DNA from: Halopseudomonas litoralis
GTDB lineage: Bacteria; Pseudomonadota; Gammaproteobacteria; Pseudomonadales; Pseudomonadaceae
NCBI RefSeq assembly: GCF_900105005.1
Contig: NZ_LT629748.1
Location: forward strand, 1,240,001-1,304,000
Direction: 5' to 3'
DNA length: 64,000 bases
In this document: in pieces, positions 30,839 to 38,578 of the stretch
Layout: each line of letters starts with the position of its first letter
Position numbering within the stretch: the stretch's first letter is position 1
Translations under genes and position numbers: made by a program
The notes under the pieces: model-generated
Databases searched by the model: none
What the model was told of the DNA's origin: nothing
The model's input: only the letters and a program-made list of their open reading frames with translations

Positions 30839-31993
30839 TCAGTCCTGGACTTCACGAATCATGTTGCGGGCGATGATCACCTGCTGGATCTGCGTGGTGC
30901 CTTCATAGAGACGGAACAGGCGCACGTCACGATAGAAGCGTTCGATGGCGTATTCGCTTATGTAGCCGGCACCGCCATGAATCTGCACGCCCCGGTCGGC
31001 GACGCGGCCGCACATTTCGGTGGAGAACATCTTGGCGCAGGAGGCTTCGGTACTGATGTTCAGTCCCTCGTCGCGCTTGCGGGCGGCATCGAGCACCATG
31101 CAGCGGGCGGCATAGATCTCTGCTTTGCTGTCGGCGAGCATCGCCTGGATCAACTGGAAATCGGCAATACGCTGACCGAACTGCTTGCGCTCCACTGCGT
31201 ATTGCAGTGAGTCAGCCAGCATGCGTTCGGCGGCGCCGACGGCGAGAGCGGCAATATGCAGGCGGCCCTTGTCGAGCACCTTCATGGCGGTCTTGAAGCC
31301 AACTCCTTCCTTGCCACCGATCAGGCTATCGGCCGGTACGCGAACATTATCGAAGATCACATCGGCGGTATGCGCGCCTTTCTGGCCCATTTTCTGATCC
31401 GGCTTGCCAATGGTCAGCCCCGGCGTGCCGCGCTCGACAATAAAGGAGCTGATACCGCCGGCGCCCTTGATCTCGGAACTGGTGCGGGCCATCACGGTGA
31501 AGACACCGGCATGGGGAGCGTTGGTGATGAAGCGCTTGGTGCCATTGATCACATAGAAGTCACCATCGCGCACAGCGGTGGTCTTCAGTGAGGCTGCATC
31601 AGAACCGGAATCAGGCTCGGTCAGGCAGAACGAACTGAGATATTCACCGGCAGCCAGCTTCGGCAGGTAATGTGCTTTCTGCTCCTCGGTACCATCGAGC
31701 AGGATACCGATGGAGCCGATACCGTTATTGGTGCCGATATAAGAGCGAAAGGCAGGGGAGGTGCGGCCTAGCTCGAAGGCGATATTCACCTCTTCTTCCA
31801 TGGTCACACCCAAGCCGTCGTACTCCTCGGGAATGGTCAGGCCGAACAAGCCCATTTCCTTCATCTGCTCGACGATGTCCGCGGGAATGTTGTCGCTCTC
31901 GGCGACTTCATGTTCACGGGGAATCAATTCCTGGCTGACAAACTGACGGATGGAATCCAGCAGAATCTGCAGTGTTTCCGGATCACGAATCAT
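30839..31993 (-). CDS. Acyl-CoA dehydrogenase
   Basis: This 384-residue FAD enzyme introduces the alpha-beta double bond in an acyl-CoA. Signatures are CLTEPDSGSDAASLKT (flavin site), the QIHGGAGYISEYAIERFYRD block and the catalytic Glu near 364 (RLYEGTTQIQQ). The start at 31993 follows AGGAGA. It is downstream of the IclR gene on the same strand, 64 bases apart, and close to a CoA-transferase gene on the other strand. That suggests a pathway for a particular carboxylic acid rather than general beta-oxidation. Chain-length preference cannot be read. Confidence 0.92.
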   Translation of the reverse strand: MIRDPETLQILLDSIRQFVSQELIPREHEVAESDNIPADIVEQMKEMGLFGLTIPEEYDGLGVTMEEEVNIAFELGRTSPAFRSYIGTNNGIGSIGILLDGTEEQKAHYLPKLAAGEYLSSFCLTEPDSGSDAASLKTTAVRDGDFYVINGTKRFITNAPHAGVFTVMARTSSEIKGAGGISSFIVERGTPGLTIGKPDQKMGQKGAHTADVIFDNVRVPADSLIGGKEGVGFKTAMKVLDKGRLHIAALAVGAAERMLADSLQYAVERKQFGQRIADFQLIQAMLADSKAEIYAARCMVLDAARKRDEGLNISTEASCAKMFSTEMCGRVADRGVQIHGGAGYISEYAIERFYRDVRLFRLYEGTTQIQQVIIARNMIREVQD

Positions 31994-32057
31994 ATGCTCT
32001 CCTGAATAGCCTGCACGGCAGGCTTGTTGTTCATGGAGGCAGCCACCCGCGCGCATG

Positions 32058-32921
32058 TCAGCGGGTGGCTGCCTCTATGTTGTTTACCATGTTCACCAGA
32101 CGGGGTCCGATGTCGTCTTCGAGCTTTTCCTGAGGCAGGTGAAAGCTCGGGCCGCCGCAGTTGAATGCCAGCAGGCCGTGTTGTGGGTGTGCCATGGGCA
32201 CCGCGACGGAATTGACATCCCGCTGCCATTCGCCGATGGACATGCAATAACCGAAATCGGCGTAATCCCTGAATGCTCTTTCCAGCCCTCTGCGAATCGT
32301 CGGCCAGTCGTCCTGGTGTGCTGCACGCAGATGGTCAAGAATGAATTCCCGTTCACTCTCCGGCATGGCCGCCAGGCAAGCCCGGCCCATCGCCGTCAGG
32401 TGCATGGGCAGGTAGGTGCCTATGTGGCGCCGGGTGCTCATGTTGGCCTTGCCGTAGGCTACATCCAGATACACCATCTGCAGTCTGTCCCTGGCCGCCA
32501 TGGCCACTGATGCCTGCGCATAAGCCGCCATTTCTTCCATCAGTGGGTGGCAGGTGGCATGTACCGACAGATTCGATAGCAGCGCGTAACCAAAGCCCAT
32601 CACGCCGACATCCAGCTGGTACTTGCCGGTCTGTGCTTGGCGCTTCAGGCAACCCAGGCGCGTCAGCGTGTGGGTCAGCCTTGTCACGGTCGCCTTGGGC
32701 AGACCGGTTTTCGTAGCCAGATCCTGGTTGCCCAGCATGGTTTCCCGCGGCGAAAAACATCGCAAGATCTCGACTCCACGTGCCAATGCCGTGACGAAAT
32801 GCCGGTCTTTCGGCGCATCATCGAAGGCCGTCATCGGGTCTAGCATCTGGGCATCGAACGTTTGAGTGGCAGATGCTTGTTCATTCGATTTGCCTTCTGG
32901 TTGGCTCGGATTGGCGGGCAT
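32058..32921 (-). CDS. IclR-family transcription regulator
   Basis: This 287-residue regulator has an N-terminal winged helix (ALARGVEILRCFSPRETMLGNQDLATKTGLPKATVTRLTHTLTRLGCL) and a C-terminal ligand domain (MAAYAQASVAMAARDRLQMVYLDVA ... RRHIGTYLPMHLTAMGRACLAAM). The long N-terminal extension before the helix is unusual in content but not rare. The start at 32921 was chosen because GGAGA lies five bases ahead; an ATG at 32939 lacks such a site. It probably controls itself, the acyl-CoA dehydrogenase and the divergent CoA-transferase through the repeated motif in the gap. The effector is unknown. Confidence 0.9.
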   Translation of the reverse strand: MPANPSQPEGKSNEQASATQTFDAQMLDPMTAFDDAPKDRHFVTALARGVEILRCFSPRETMLGNQDLATKTGLPKATVTRLTHTLTRLGCLKRQAQTGKYQLDVGVMGFGYALLSNLSVHATCHPLMEEMAAYAQASVAMAARDRLQMVYLDVAYGKANMSTRRHIGTYLPMHLTAMGRACLAAMPESEREFILDHLRAAHQDDWPTIRRGLERAFRDYADFGYCMSIGEWQRDVNSVAVPMAHPQHGLLAFNCGGPSFHLPQEKLEDDIGPRLVNMVNNIEAATR

Positions 32922-32964
32922 GGTATCTCCAATTTTCATGAAATATCAACAAAACAAAATTAAG

Positions 32965-32982
32965 TACTGCAGTGCGAAATAT
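32965..32982. promoter_or_regulatory. Repeated motif, copy near the IclR gene
   Basis: TACTGCAGTGCGAAATAT agrees at 15 of 18 positions with the copy at 33113-33130. It lies 43 bases ahead of the IclR start. It is probably an operator for that regulator. Confidence 0.5.
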
Positions 32983-33112
32983 AGCGCTTTTCGCCGAGCA
33001 GGGTGGTTCCTGGGGCCGGGGCACAGATGTTAGTGCAGGTGTCCGCTTACAGGTTGTAAGCTTTACTCAGCCGTTCTGCGAAACTATGATGATTGCAGAA
33101 TACAGAATCTTA

Positions 33113-33130
33113 TACTGCATAGCGGAATAT
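33113..33130. promoter_or_regulatory. Repeated motif, copy near the CoA-transferase gene
   Basis: TACTGCATAGCGGAATAT is the second copy of the motif in the IclR/CoA-transferase gap, 40 bases before the CoA-transferase start and in the same orientation as the first copy. Confidence 0.5.
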
Positions 33131-33170
33131 GATTCAGTGTCCAACTCAAGGGTCGCAACGGGAAAAACGA

Positions 33171-34406
33171 ATGGGTGCGCTGACTGGAATACGGGTGCTG
33201 GATCTGAGCCGAGTGCTGGCTGGGCCATGGTGTGGCCAGGTTCTGGCTGATCTGGGAGCAGAAGTGATCAAGGTCGAGCGCCCCGGTAGTGGGGATGACA
33301 CCCGTGGTTGGGGGCCGCCCTGGATGAAGAACCCTGAAGGCGAGTGGACTGCCGAGACCTCCTATTACCAGTCTGCCAACCGGGGCAAGTTATCGGTGGC
33401 AATCAACTTGGCCAGTGCCGAAGGTCAGGAGCTGATACGAGCGCTGGTGGCCGATTGCGACGTGCTGATCGAGAATTACAAAGCCGGCTCGCTCGAGAAG
33501 TATGAGCTGGATTATGCCAGCCTGGCGAAACTCAATCCGCGGCTGGTGTACTGCTCCATCACCGGTTTTGGCCAGACCGGGCCGCGCGCGGCAGAGCCGG
33601 GATATGACTTCATCATTCAAGGCATGGGCGGACTGATGAGTATCACCGGTGAGCGCGATGACCTGCCCGGCGGCGGTCCGCAGAAAACCGGCGTCGCCGT
33701 TACTGATCTGATGACCGGATTGTATTCGACGATTGCTATTCAGGCGGCGCTGCTCAACCGCGAGAAAACCGGGCGCGGCCAGCACTGTGACATGGCTCTG
33801 CTGGATGTGCAGGTAGCGACTCTGGCCAACCAGAGCCTGAACTACCTGGCGTCCGGCAAGGTGCCGGGACGCTATGGTAATGCTCATGCCAATATTGTGC
33901 CTTATCAGGTATTTCGCGCGGCCGATCGCGACTTCATCATCGCTTGCGGCAATGACAGTCAGTTCGTGGCGCTATGCAATGCCATAGGCCTGCCTGAATT
34001 ATCGGCCGACCCGCGCTTTGTCCGTAATGCTGACCGGGTGCAGCATCGCGAAGAGTTGATTGAGATTCTCGCCGCCCATTTTCTTGGTGCGACTGCCGAT
34101 GAGTGGGTGAGCAAGGTTCATCCAGTGAATGTGCCGGTAGGCGCCATCAACAATATTGCCCAGGCGCTGGAGGAGCCGCAGATTCAGGCGCGCGACATGC
34201 TGGTCAATATTCCGCATCCGCTCAATCCCGAGTTCACCATGGTCGGCAGCCCGATCAAGCTGTCCGAGACGCCAGTGGAATATCAGCGCCCCGCGCCAGT
34301 GCTTGGACAGGACACCGAAGCGGTGTTGCGCGAGCGGCTGGGTTTGAGCAGTGAGCAGATGGCGGGACTGAAAGAGCTGGGTATCATCGGGCAATCGCCG
34401 CGCTGA
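33171..34406 (+). CDS. CaiB/BaiF-type (family III) CoA-transferase
   Basis: This 411-residue enzyme moves CoA between carboxylic acids. The family opening GIRVLDLSRVLAGPWCGQVLADLGAEVIKVERP, the central TGFGQTGPRAAEPGYDFIIQGMGGLMSITG and the likely catalytic Asp179 (VAVTDLMTG, equivalent to Asp169 of formyl-CoA transferase) are present. It probably activates the acid that the neighbouring acyl-CoA dehydrogenase then oxidises. The start at 33171 was chosen by family alignment from memory; an in-frame ATG at 33129 would add 14 unrelated residues. It is divergent from the IclR gene. Confidence 0.9.
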   Translation: MGALTGIRVLDLSRVLAGPWCGQVLADLGAEVIKVERPGSGDDTRGWGPPWMKNPEGEWTAETSYYQSANRGKLSVAINLASAEGQELIRALVADCDVLIENYKAGSLEKYELDYASLAKLNPRLVYCSITGFGQTGPRAAEPGYDFIIQGMGGLMSITGERDDLPGGGPQKTGVAVTDLMTGLYSTIAIQAALLNREKTGRGQHCDMALLDVQVATLANQSLNYLASGKVPGRYGNAHANIVPYQVFRAADRDFIIACGNDSQFVALCNAIGLPELSADPRFVRNADRVQHREELIEILAAHFLGATADEWVSKVHPVNVPVGAINNIAQALEEPQIQARDMLVNIPHPLNPEFTMVGSPIKLSETPVEYQRPAPVLGQDTEAVLRERLGLSSEQMAGLKELGIIGQSPR

Positions 34407-34428
34407 ATATGTCGGGGGAGCAGTGATT

Positions 34429-34920
34429 CTACTGCTCCGGCACCGGTAATGTCAGTGACTCCTTCACTTCTTCCATGACGATATAGCTTTTCGACTCGCG
34501 CACGTGGGGGAGCTTCAGCAGGATGTCGCCCAGCAGCTTGCGGTACGACGCCATCTCGTTGATGCGGGCCTTGATCAGATAGTCGAAGTCTCCCGAGACA
34601 AGATGGCACTCCAGCACATGTGGGAGCTTGAGTACCGCGCGGCGGAATTCTTCGAAGATATCGCCGGATTTGTAGGACAGGTTGATCTCGACGAAAACCA
34701 GTAGACCCGCTTGCAGATGTTCAGGGTTGAGACGTGCGCTGTAGCCCATGATCACCCCCTCGCGTTCGAGCCGGCGAACCCGTTCGGTACAGGGCGTGGT
34801 GGACAGTCCAACCCGCTCACCCAGCTCGGTAAACGCCAGCCGGCCCTCCGTTTGCAGTTCTCGAAGGATCTGGCGATCTATGCGATCAAGCTCTCTCTGG
34901 GCGCGATGTTTGGTTCTCAT
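34429..34920 (-). CDS. Lrp/AsnC-family regulator (DadR-like)
   Basis: This 163-residue regulator has an N-terminal helix-turn-helix (LDRIDRQILRELQTEGRLAFTELGERVGLSTTPCTERVRRLEREGVI) and a C-terminal RAM ligand domain (LVFVEINLSYKSGDIFEEFRRAV ... HVLECHLVSGDFDYLIKARI). It is divergent from the D-amino-acid dehydrogenase gene, and in pseudomonads such a neighbour (DadR) activates the dad operon in response to alanine. The ATG at 34920 was chosen; the frame is open for another 40 codons, but those do not resemble Lrp proteins. Confidence 0.9.
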   Translation of the reverse strand: MRTKHRAQRELDRIDRQILRELQTEGRLAFTELGERVGLSTTPCTERVRRLEREGVIMGYSARLNPEHLQAGLLVFVEINLSYKSGDIFEEFRRAVLKLPHVLECHLVSGDFDYLIKARINEMASYRKLLGDILLKLPHVRESKSYIVMEEVKESLTLPVPEQ

Positions 34921-34962
34921 GGGAGAAGTGACTAGACCTTTGGCTAATTGAACGGACTTAAA

Positions 34963-34976
34963 CGCTAAATATAGCG
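34963..34976. promoter_or_regulatory. Palindrome in the Lrp/dadA promoter gap
   Basis: CGCTAAATATAGCG is a 5-pair inverted repeat with an A+T centre, in the A+T-rich gap between the Lrp gene and dadA. This form suits an Lrp-type binding site. A TATAAT -10 box for dadA lies at 35011-35016. Confidence 0.45.
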
Positions 34977-35060
34977 GATTAAATAGTGAATTCAACTGGT
35001 AATGCTCTCCTATAATCCGGGGCCAAAGCGATTGACCCATCAGTGGCGGGAGTTTTCATC

Positions 35061-36323
35061 ATGCGTGTTCTGGTTCTTGGTAGTGGTGTGATAGGCACCA
35101 CCAGTGCTTATTATCTGGCCAGGGAAGGGTTTGAAGTGACCGTGATCGACCGTCAGCCTGACGTGGCGGAGGAGACCAGTCACGCCAATGCCGGGCAAAT
35201 ATCCCCTGGTTACGCTTCGCCCTGGGCGGCGCCGGGTGTGCCATTGAAGGCCATCAAGTGGATGATGCAGAAGCATGCCCCCCTGAGCATCAAGCCGACA
35301 GCCGATATCAATCAGTACCTGTTCATGGCGCGCATGCTGCGCAACTGCACCGCCGCGCGTTATGCCGTGAACAAGGAGCGCATGGTGCGGCTGTCCGAAT
35401 ACAGCCGCGACTGTCTGGACGAGCTGCGTGCCGAGACCGGCATTCACTATGAAGGTCGCCAGCGCGGTACCACCCAGTTGTTCCGCACCCAGGCCCAGCT
35501 CGATGGTGCAGCCAAGGATATTGCCGTGCTGGAGCAGATGGGGGTTCCCTATGAGCTGCTGGACCGCAACACTCTGGCTACAGCCGAGCCGGCGCTGGCC
35601 AAGGTCGCGCACAAGCTGACCGGCGGCTTGCGTCTGCCCAATGACCAGACAGGTGACTGTCTGATGTTTACCCGGCGGGTCGCAGAGATGGCGCGCGAGC
35701 TGGGTGTCGAGTTCCGTTTCAACCAGAATATCGAACGCCTGGACTACGCTGGCGACCGTCTCAACGGTGTCTGGATCGATGGCAAGCTGGAAACAGCAGA
35801 TAGCTACGTCCTGGCACTGGGCAGCTTCAGTCCGCATATGCTGGCGCCGCTGGGTATCACCGCGCCTATTTATCCGCTGAAGGGCTATTCGATCACTGTG
35901 CCGATTACCAACCCGGACATGGCCCCGGCTTCCACCATGCTGGACGAGACCTATAAGGTAGCGATCACCCGTTTCGACAACCGCATCCGTGTCGGTGGCA
36001 TGGCGGAAATCCGTGGCTATGATCTGAAGATCGATCCGCGCAAAGGGCAGACTCTGAAGATGATTGTCGAAGACCTGTTCCCGGAAGGGGGAGATACCTC
36101 GACCATCGACCTGTGGACCGGCCTGCGCCCTGCAACCCCGGACGGTACGCCGATCATCGGCAAGACCCGTTACCGCAATCTGTTCCTCAATACGGGTCAC
36201 GGCACCCTGGGTTGGACCATGTCTTGCGGCTCGGCACGCCTGCTGGCGGACATGATGTCGAAGAAGACTTCTGCGATCAGCACCGCCGGTTTCGATATAT
36301 CACGCTACGGCGACAGCAAATAA
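35061..36323 (+). CDS. dadA: D-amino-acid dehydrogenase small subunit DadA
   Basis: This 420-residue FAD protein oxidises D-amino acids, chiefly D-alanine, and feeds electrons to the respiratory chain at the inner membrane. The FAD motif [21 protein letters not shown], the [20 protein letters not shown] segment and the C-terminal [18 protein letters not shown] ... [17 protein letters not shown] are typical. The start at 35061 follows CGGGAG. In the usual operon a RidA-like gene and an alanine racemase (dadX) follow; here RidA is present, but a transporter takes the place of dadX. Confidence 0.95.
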   Translation: MRVLVLGSGVIGTTSAYYLAREGFEVTVIDRQPDVAEETSHANAGQISPGYASPWAAPGVPLKAIKWMMQKHAPLSIKPTADINQYLFMARMLRNCTAARYAVNKERMVRLSEYSRDCLDELRAETGIHYEGRQRGTTQLFRTQAQLDGAAKDIAVLEQMGVPYELLDRNTLATAEPALAKVAHKLTGGLRLPNDQTGDCLMFTRRVAEMARELGVEFRFNQNIERLDYAGDRLNGVWIDGKLETADSYVLALGSFSPHMLAPLGITAPIYPLKGYSITVPITNPDMAPASTMLDETYKVAITRFDNRIRVGGMAEIRGYDLKIDPRKGQTLKMIVEDLFPEGGDTSTIDLWTGLRPATPDGTPIIGKTRYRNLFLNTGHGTLGWTMSCGSARLLADMMSKKTSAISTAGFDISRYGDSK

Positions 36324-36333
36324 GGAAACAAGC

Positions 36334-36693
36334 ATGCGCATCCAACGACTGGACACTGACAACCGGATGAGCCAGGTTGTCATCCACCGTGATACTGTCT
36401 ATCTGGCGGGTCAGGTGGGCGAGAACATGGGAGCGGGTATTGAACAGCAGACGCTGGAAACCCTGCAGGAAATAGAGAAACTGCTCGCCCAGGCGGGCAG
36501 TGACAAGGAGCATATTCTTTCGGTAACCATCTACCTGAAAGATATCGAGCGCGATTTCGCCGGCATGAACGCCGTATGGGATCGCTGGCTGCCCGAGGGC
36601 GTTGCCCCGGCGCGAGCCACCGTAGAGGCTGGGATGTGCGAACCGGACATCCTGGTGGAAATGTCAGTTATTGCTGCCGTAGCTGAACAGTAA
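36334..36693 (+). CDS. RidA-family protein of the dad operon
   Basis: This 119-residue protein belongs to the RidA/YjgF/Rid2 family, which hydrolyses reactive imine/enamine intermediates released by amino-acid oxidases and PLP enzymes. That suits its place 10 bases after dadA, whose product is an imino acid. Visible signatures are VYLAGQVGENMGAGIEQQT, VTIYLKDIERDFAGMN and PARATVEAGM, whose Arg fits the conserved substrate-binding Arg of the family. Confidence 0.9.
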   Translation: MRIQRLDTDNRMSQVVIHRDTVYLAGQVGENMGAGIEQQTLETLQEIEKLLAQAGSDKEHILSVTIYLKDIERDFAGMNAVWDRWLPEGVAPARATVEAGMCEPDILVEMSVIAAVAEQ

Positions 36694-36736
36694 AACGCAG
36701 CACAACTATAACGATAAAATTAAGTAGAGCTAAAAA

Positions 36737-37843
36737 ATGAACAAACACTCCTTGCAGATTGCCCTGGCTTACATGTCCGTGGTTATTGGTGGTGGCTTTG
36801 CCTCGGGTAATGAAGTTCTGCAATTCTTCAGCGGCTACGGCGTTGCCGGCGTGGCCGGATCGGTGATCAGTGCCGTGTTGTTTGCCTTTCTGGGTATGCA
36901 GATTGCCCGCATCAGTTCGGTGATGCAGGCTGCTTCGCACAAACAGGTGCTCTATATAATGTTCGGAAAGCAGGCCGGCCTGGTGGTTGACCTGATTCTG
37001 TCATTCTTCCTGTACGGTGTGGGTGTGGTCATGCTTGCTGGCGCTGGTTCGACCCTGGCTCAGCAGTTCGGTCTGGCCCCGTTGATTGGCTCCGTTCTCA
37101 TGACCGTCCTGGTGATCGGCACGCTTTGCCTGAACGTCAGAGGCATCATCAATCTGATCAGTGTGGTCATGCCGTTCCTGTTGGTTCTGGTTCTGGCCAT
37201 CATGGTGTACTCCATCTATACCAGCAGCGCCGCCGTTGAGGAGCTGACTCAGGTGGCAACAGAAGTGCCGGTGATCACCTTCCTGGGCGCGGACGTGCCG
37301 CACTGGGCCTTGAGTGGTCTGCTCTATGCTTCTTTCAATATTGCTGTGGGCTTTCCCATGTTGGCGGTCATTGGTGGCTTGATCAAGTCCCCGAAAGCGG
37401 CGGCACGCGGCGGCATGGCCGGTGGTCTGGGTCTGGGCTTCCTGATCATTCTGCTGAACATCGGGCTGTTCACGAACCTGGACAAGCTGCAGGGTGTTGA
37501 GATCCCGACGCTGATGCTGGCTCAGAACATTCACCCCTGGTTGGCTGTGCTGCTGTCCATCGCTCTGGTTTGCATGATATACAGTACTGCCGTTGGCATG
37601 TTCTTCGCCTTCAGTGCACGTTTTGCTGCTCCAGAAACCAATAGGTTTAAGGTGCTTAGTGCTGTGTTTGCTGTAGTGGGGCTGGGCCTGAGCCAGGTCG
37701 GCTTTACCAAGCTGGTCGGTACCGTCTATCCGATGCTGGGTGTGGTCGGACTGGTGTTGATCATCGCCATCGCCGCTAGTTGGATTCGTACGCGCAATCA
37801 TAGCGCCGAGGAACTTGCAAGTGAGGCAAAGCGCCTTAGCTGA
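36737..37843 (+). CDS. YkvI-type membrane transporter
   Basis: This 368-residue inner-membrane protein has about ten hydrophobic helices. The opening SLQIALAYMSVVIGGGFASGNEVLQFF resembles the G-rich first helix of YkvI-type members of the APC superfamily (LeuT fold). It starts 43 bases after the RidA gene on the same strand and ends before a strong hairpin, so it is probably the third gene of the dad operon. Uptake of alanine or D-amino acids is a reasonable inference from context, but no member of this family known to me fixes the substrate. Confidence 0.75.
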   Translation: MNKHSLQIALAYMSVVIGGGFASGNEVLQFFSGYGVAGVAGSVISAVLFAFLGMQIARISSVMQAASHKQVLYIMFGKQAGLVVDLILSFFLYGVGVVMLAGAGSTLAQQFGLAPLIGSVLMTVLVIGTLCLNVRGIINLISVVMPFLLVLVLAIMVYSIYTSSAAVEELTQVATEVPVITFLGADVPHWALSGLLYASFNIAVGFPMLAVIGGLIKSPKAAARGGMAGGLGLGFLIILLNIGLFTNLDKLQGVEIPTLMLAQNIHPWLAVLLSIALVCMIYSTAVGMFFAFSARFAAPETNRFKVLSAVFAVVGLGLSQVGFTKLVGTVYPMLGVVGLVLIIAIAASWIRTRNHSAEELASEAKRLS

Positions 37844-37863
37844 ATCTGAGTCTGTTTGATGAA

Positions 37864-37893
37864 CAAGGCCGCCATCAGTTGATGGCGGCCTTG
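37864..37893. terminator. Terminator between the dad operon and the MaoC gene
   Basis: CAAGGCCGCCATC and GATGGCGGCCTTG form a perfect 13-pair stem with an AGTT loop, between convergent genes. A short T-containing tail follows on the plus strand. It can serve both directions. Confidence 0.75.
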
Positions 37894-37906
37894 TCGTTTG
37901 TGCCAG

Positions 37907-38374
37907 TCAGTAGCTGACTTCAGGTAGTTGCATCCTTTCCAGGCGTACCTTTTCGGTTGGCGCCATCACGGTCGCTGCACCGTCCACCACCTTCTTGCCA
38001 TCTTGATTGATTACCCGGGTGGCAATCTTCAGCCGGTTCTTCGGCAGCTTTTCCAGTACTTCCAGTTCGATACGGATCTCGTCACCAAGGCGTACCGGAC
38101 GTAGGAAACTCAGCTCCTGTCCGATATATATAGTGCCGGGCCCGGGTAATTCACAGGCAATTGCTGCGGAAATAAGCGCACCTGACAGCATGCCATGGGC
38201 AATGCGGCCCTTGAACGGCGTGGTCTCGGCGAACTGTTGATCAAGGTGAACCGGGTTCACATCGCCTGATACGGTAGCGAACAGGATCAGATCACGCTCG
38301 GATACGGTATGGTTGACACTGGCGGTGTCGCCTATACCGACTTCTTCGTAGGTGCGGCTTTCTAGCATGGACAT
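37907..38374 (-). CDS. MaoC-like (R)-enoyl-CoA hydratase (PhaJ-like)
   Basis: This 155-residue hot-dog-fold hydratase converts enoyl-CoA to (R)-3-hydroxyacyl-CoA, which can feed polyhydroxyalkanoate synthesis. The catalytic pair is visible in SGDVNPVHLD (Asp38 and His43), followed by FKGRIAHGMLSGALISA. The start at 38374 follows CGGAG; a second ATG at 38368 is possible. It is divergent from the two acyl-CoA ligase genes, as I recall for pseudomonads. No PHA synthase is in the window. Confidence 0.88.
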   Translation of the reverse strand: MSMLESRTYEEVGIGDTASVNHTVSERDLILFATVSGDVNPVHLDQQFAETTPFKGRIAHGMLSGALISAAIACELPGPGTIYIGQELSFLRPVRLGDEIRIELEVLEKLPKNRLKIATRVINQDGKKVVDGAATVMAPTEKVRLERMQLPEVSY

Positions 38375-38578
38375 GGATTGACTCCGATAGCGTCTGAACC
38401 GGCATGCAACCGTATTCAGACAATTGATGAAACAGAACCGTGTTTTGTGTTTTTCGGCATTACTGGTAATTTTGCCCGGTACGCTGATACCCCATGAATA
38501 ATAACAGCGCAAGTGCCTGGAGGCTGTTGCTGCAACAATATCCGGCACCTGGCAACTCCAACGGGAGAGAAGGAAAAA

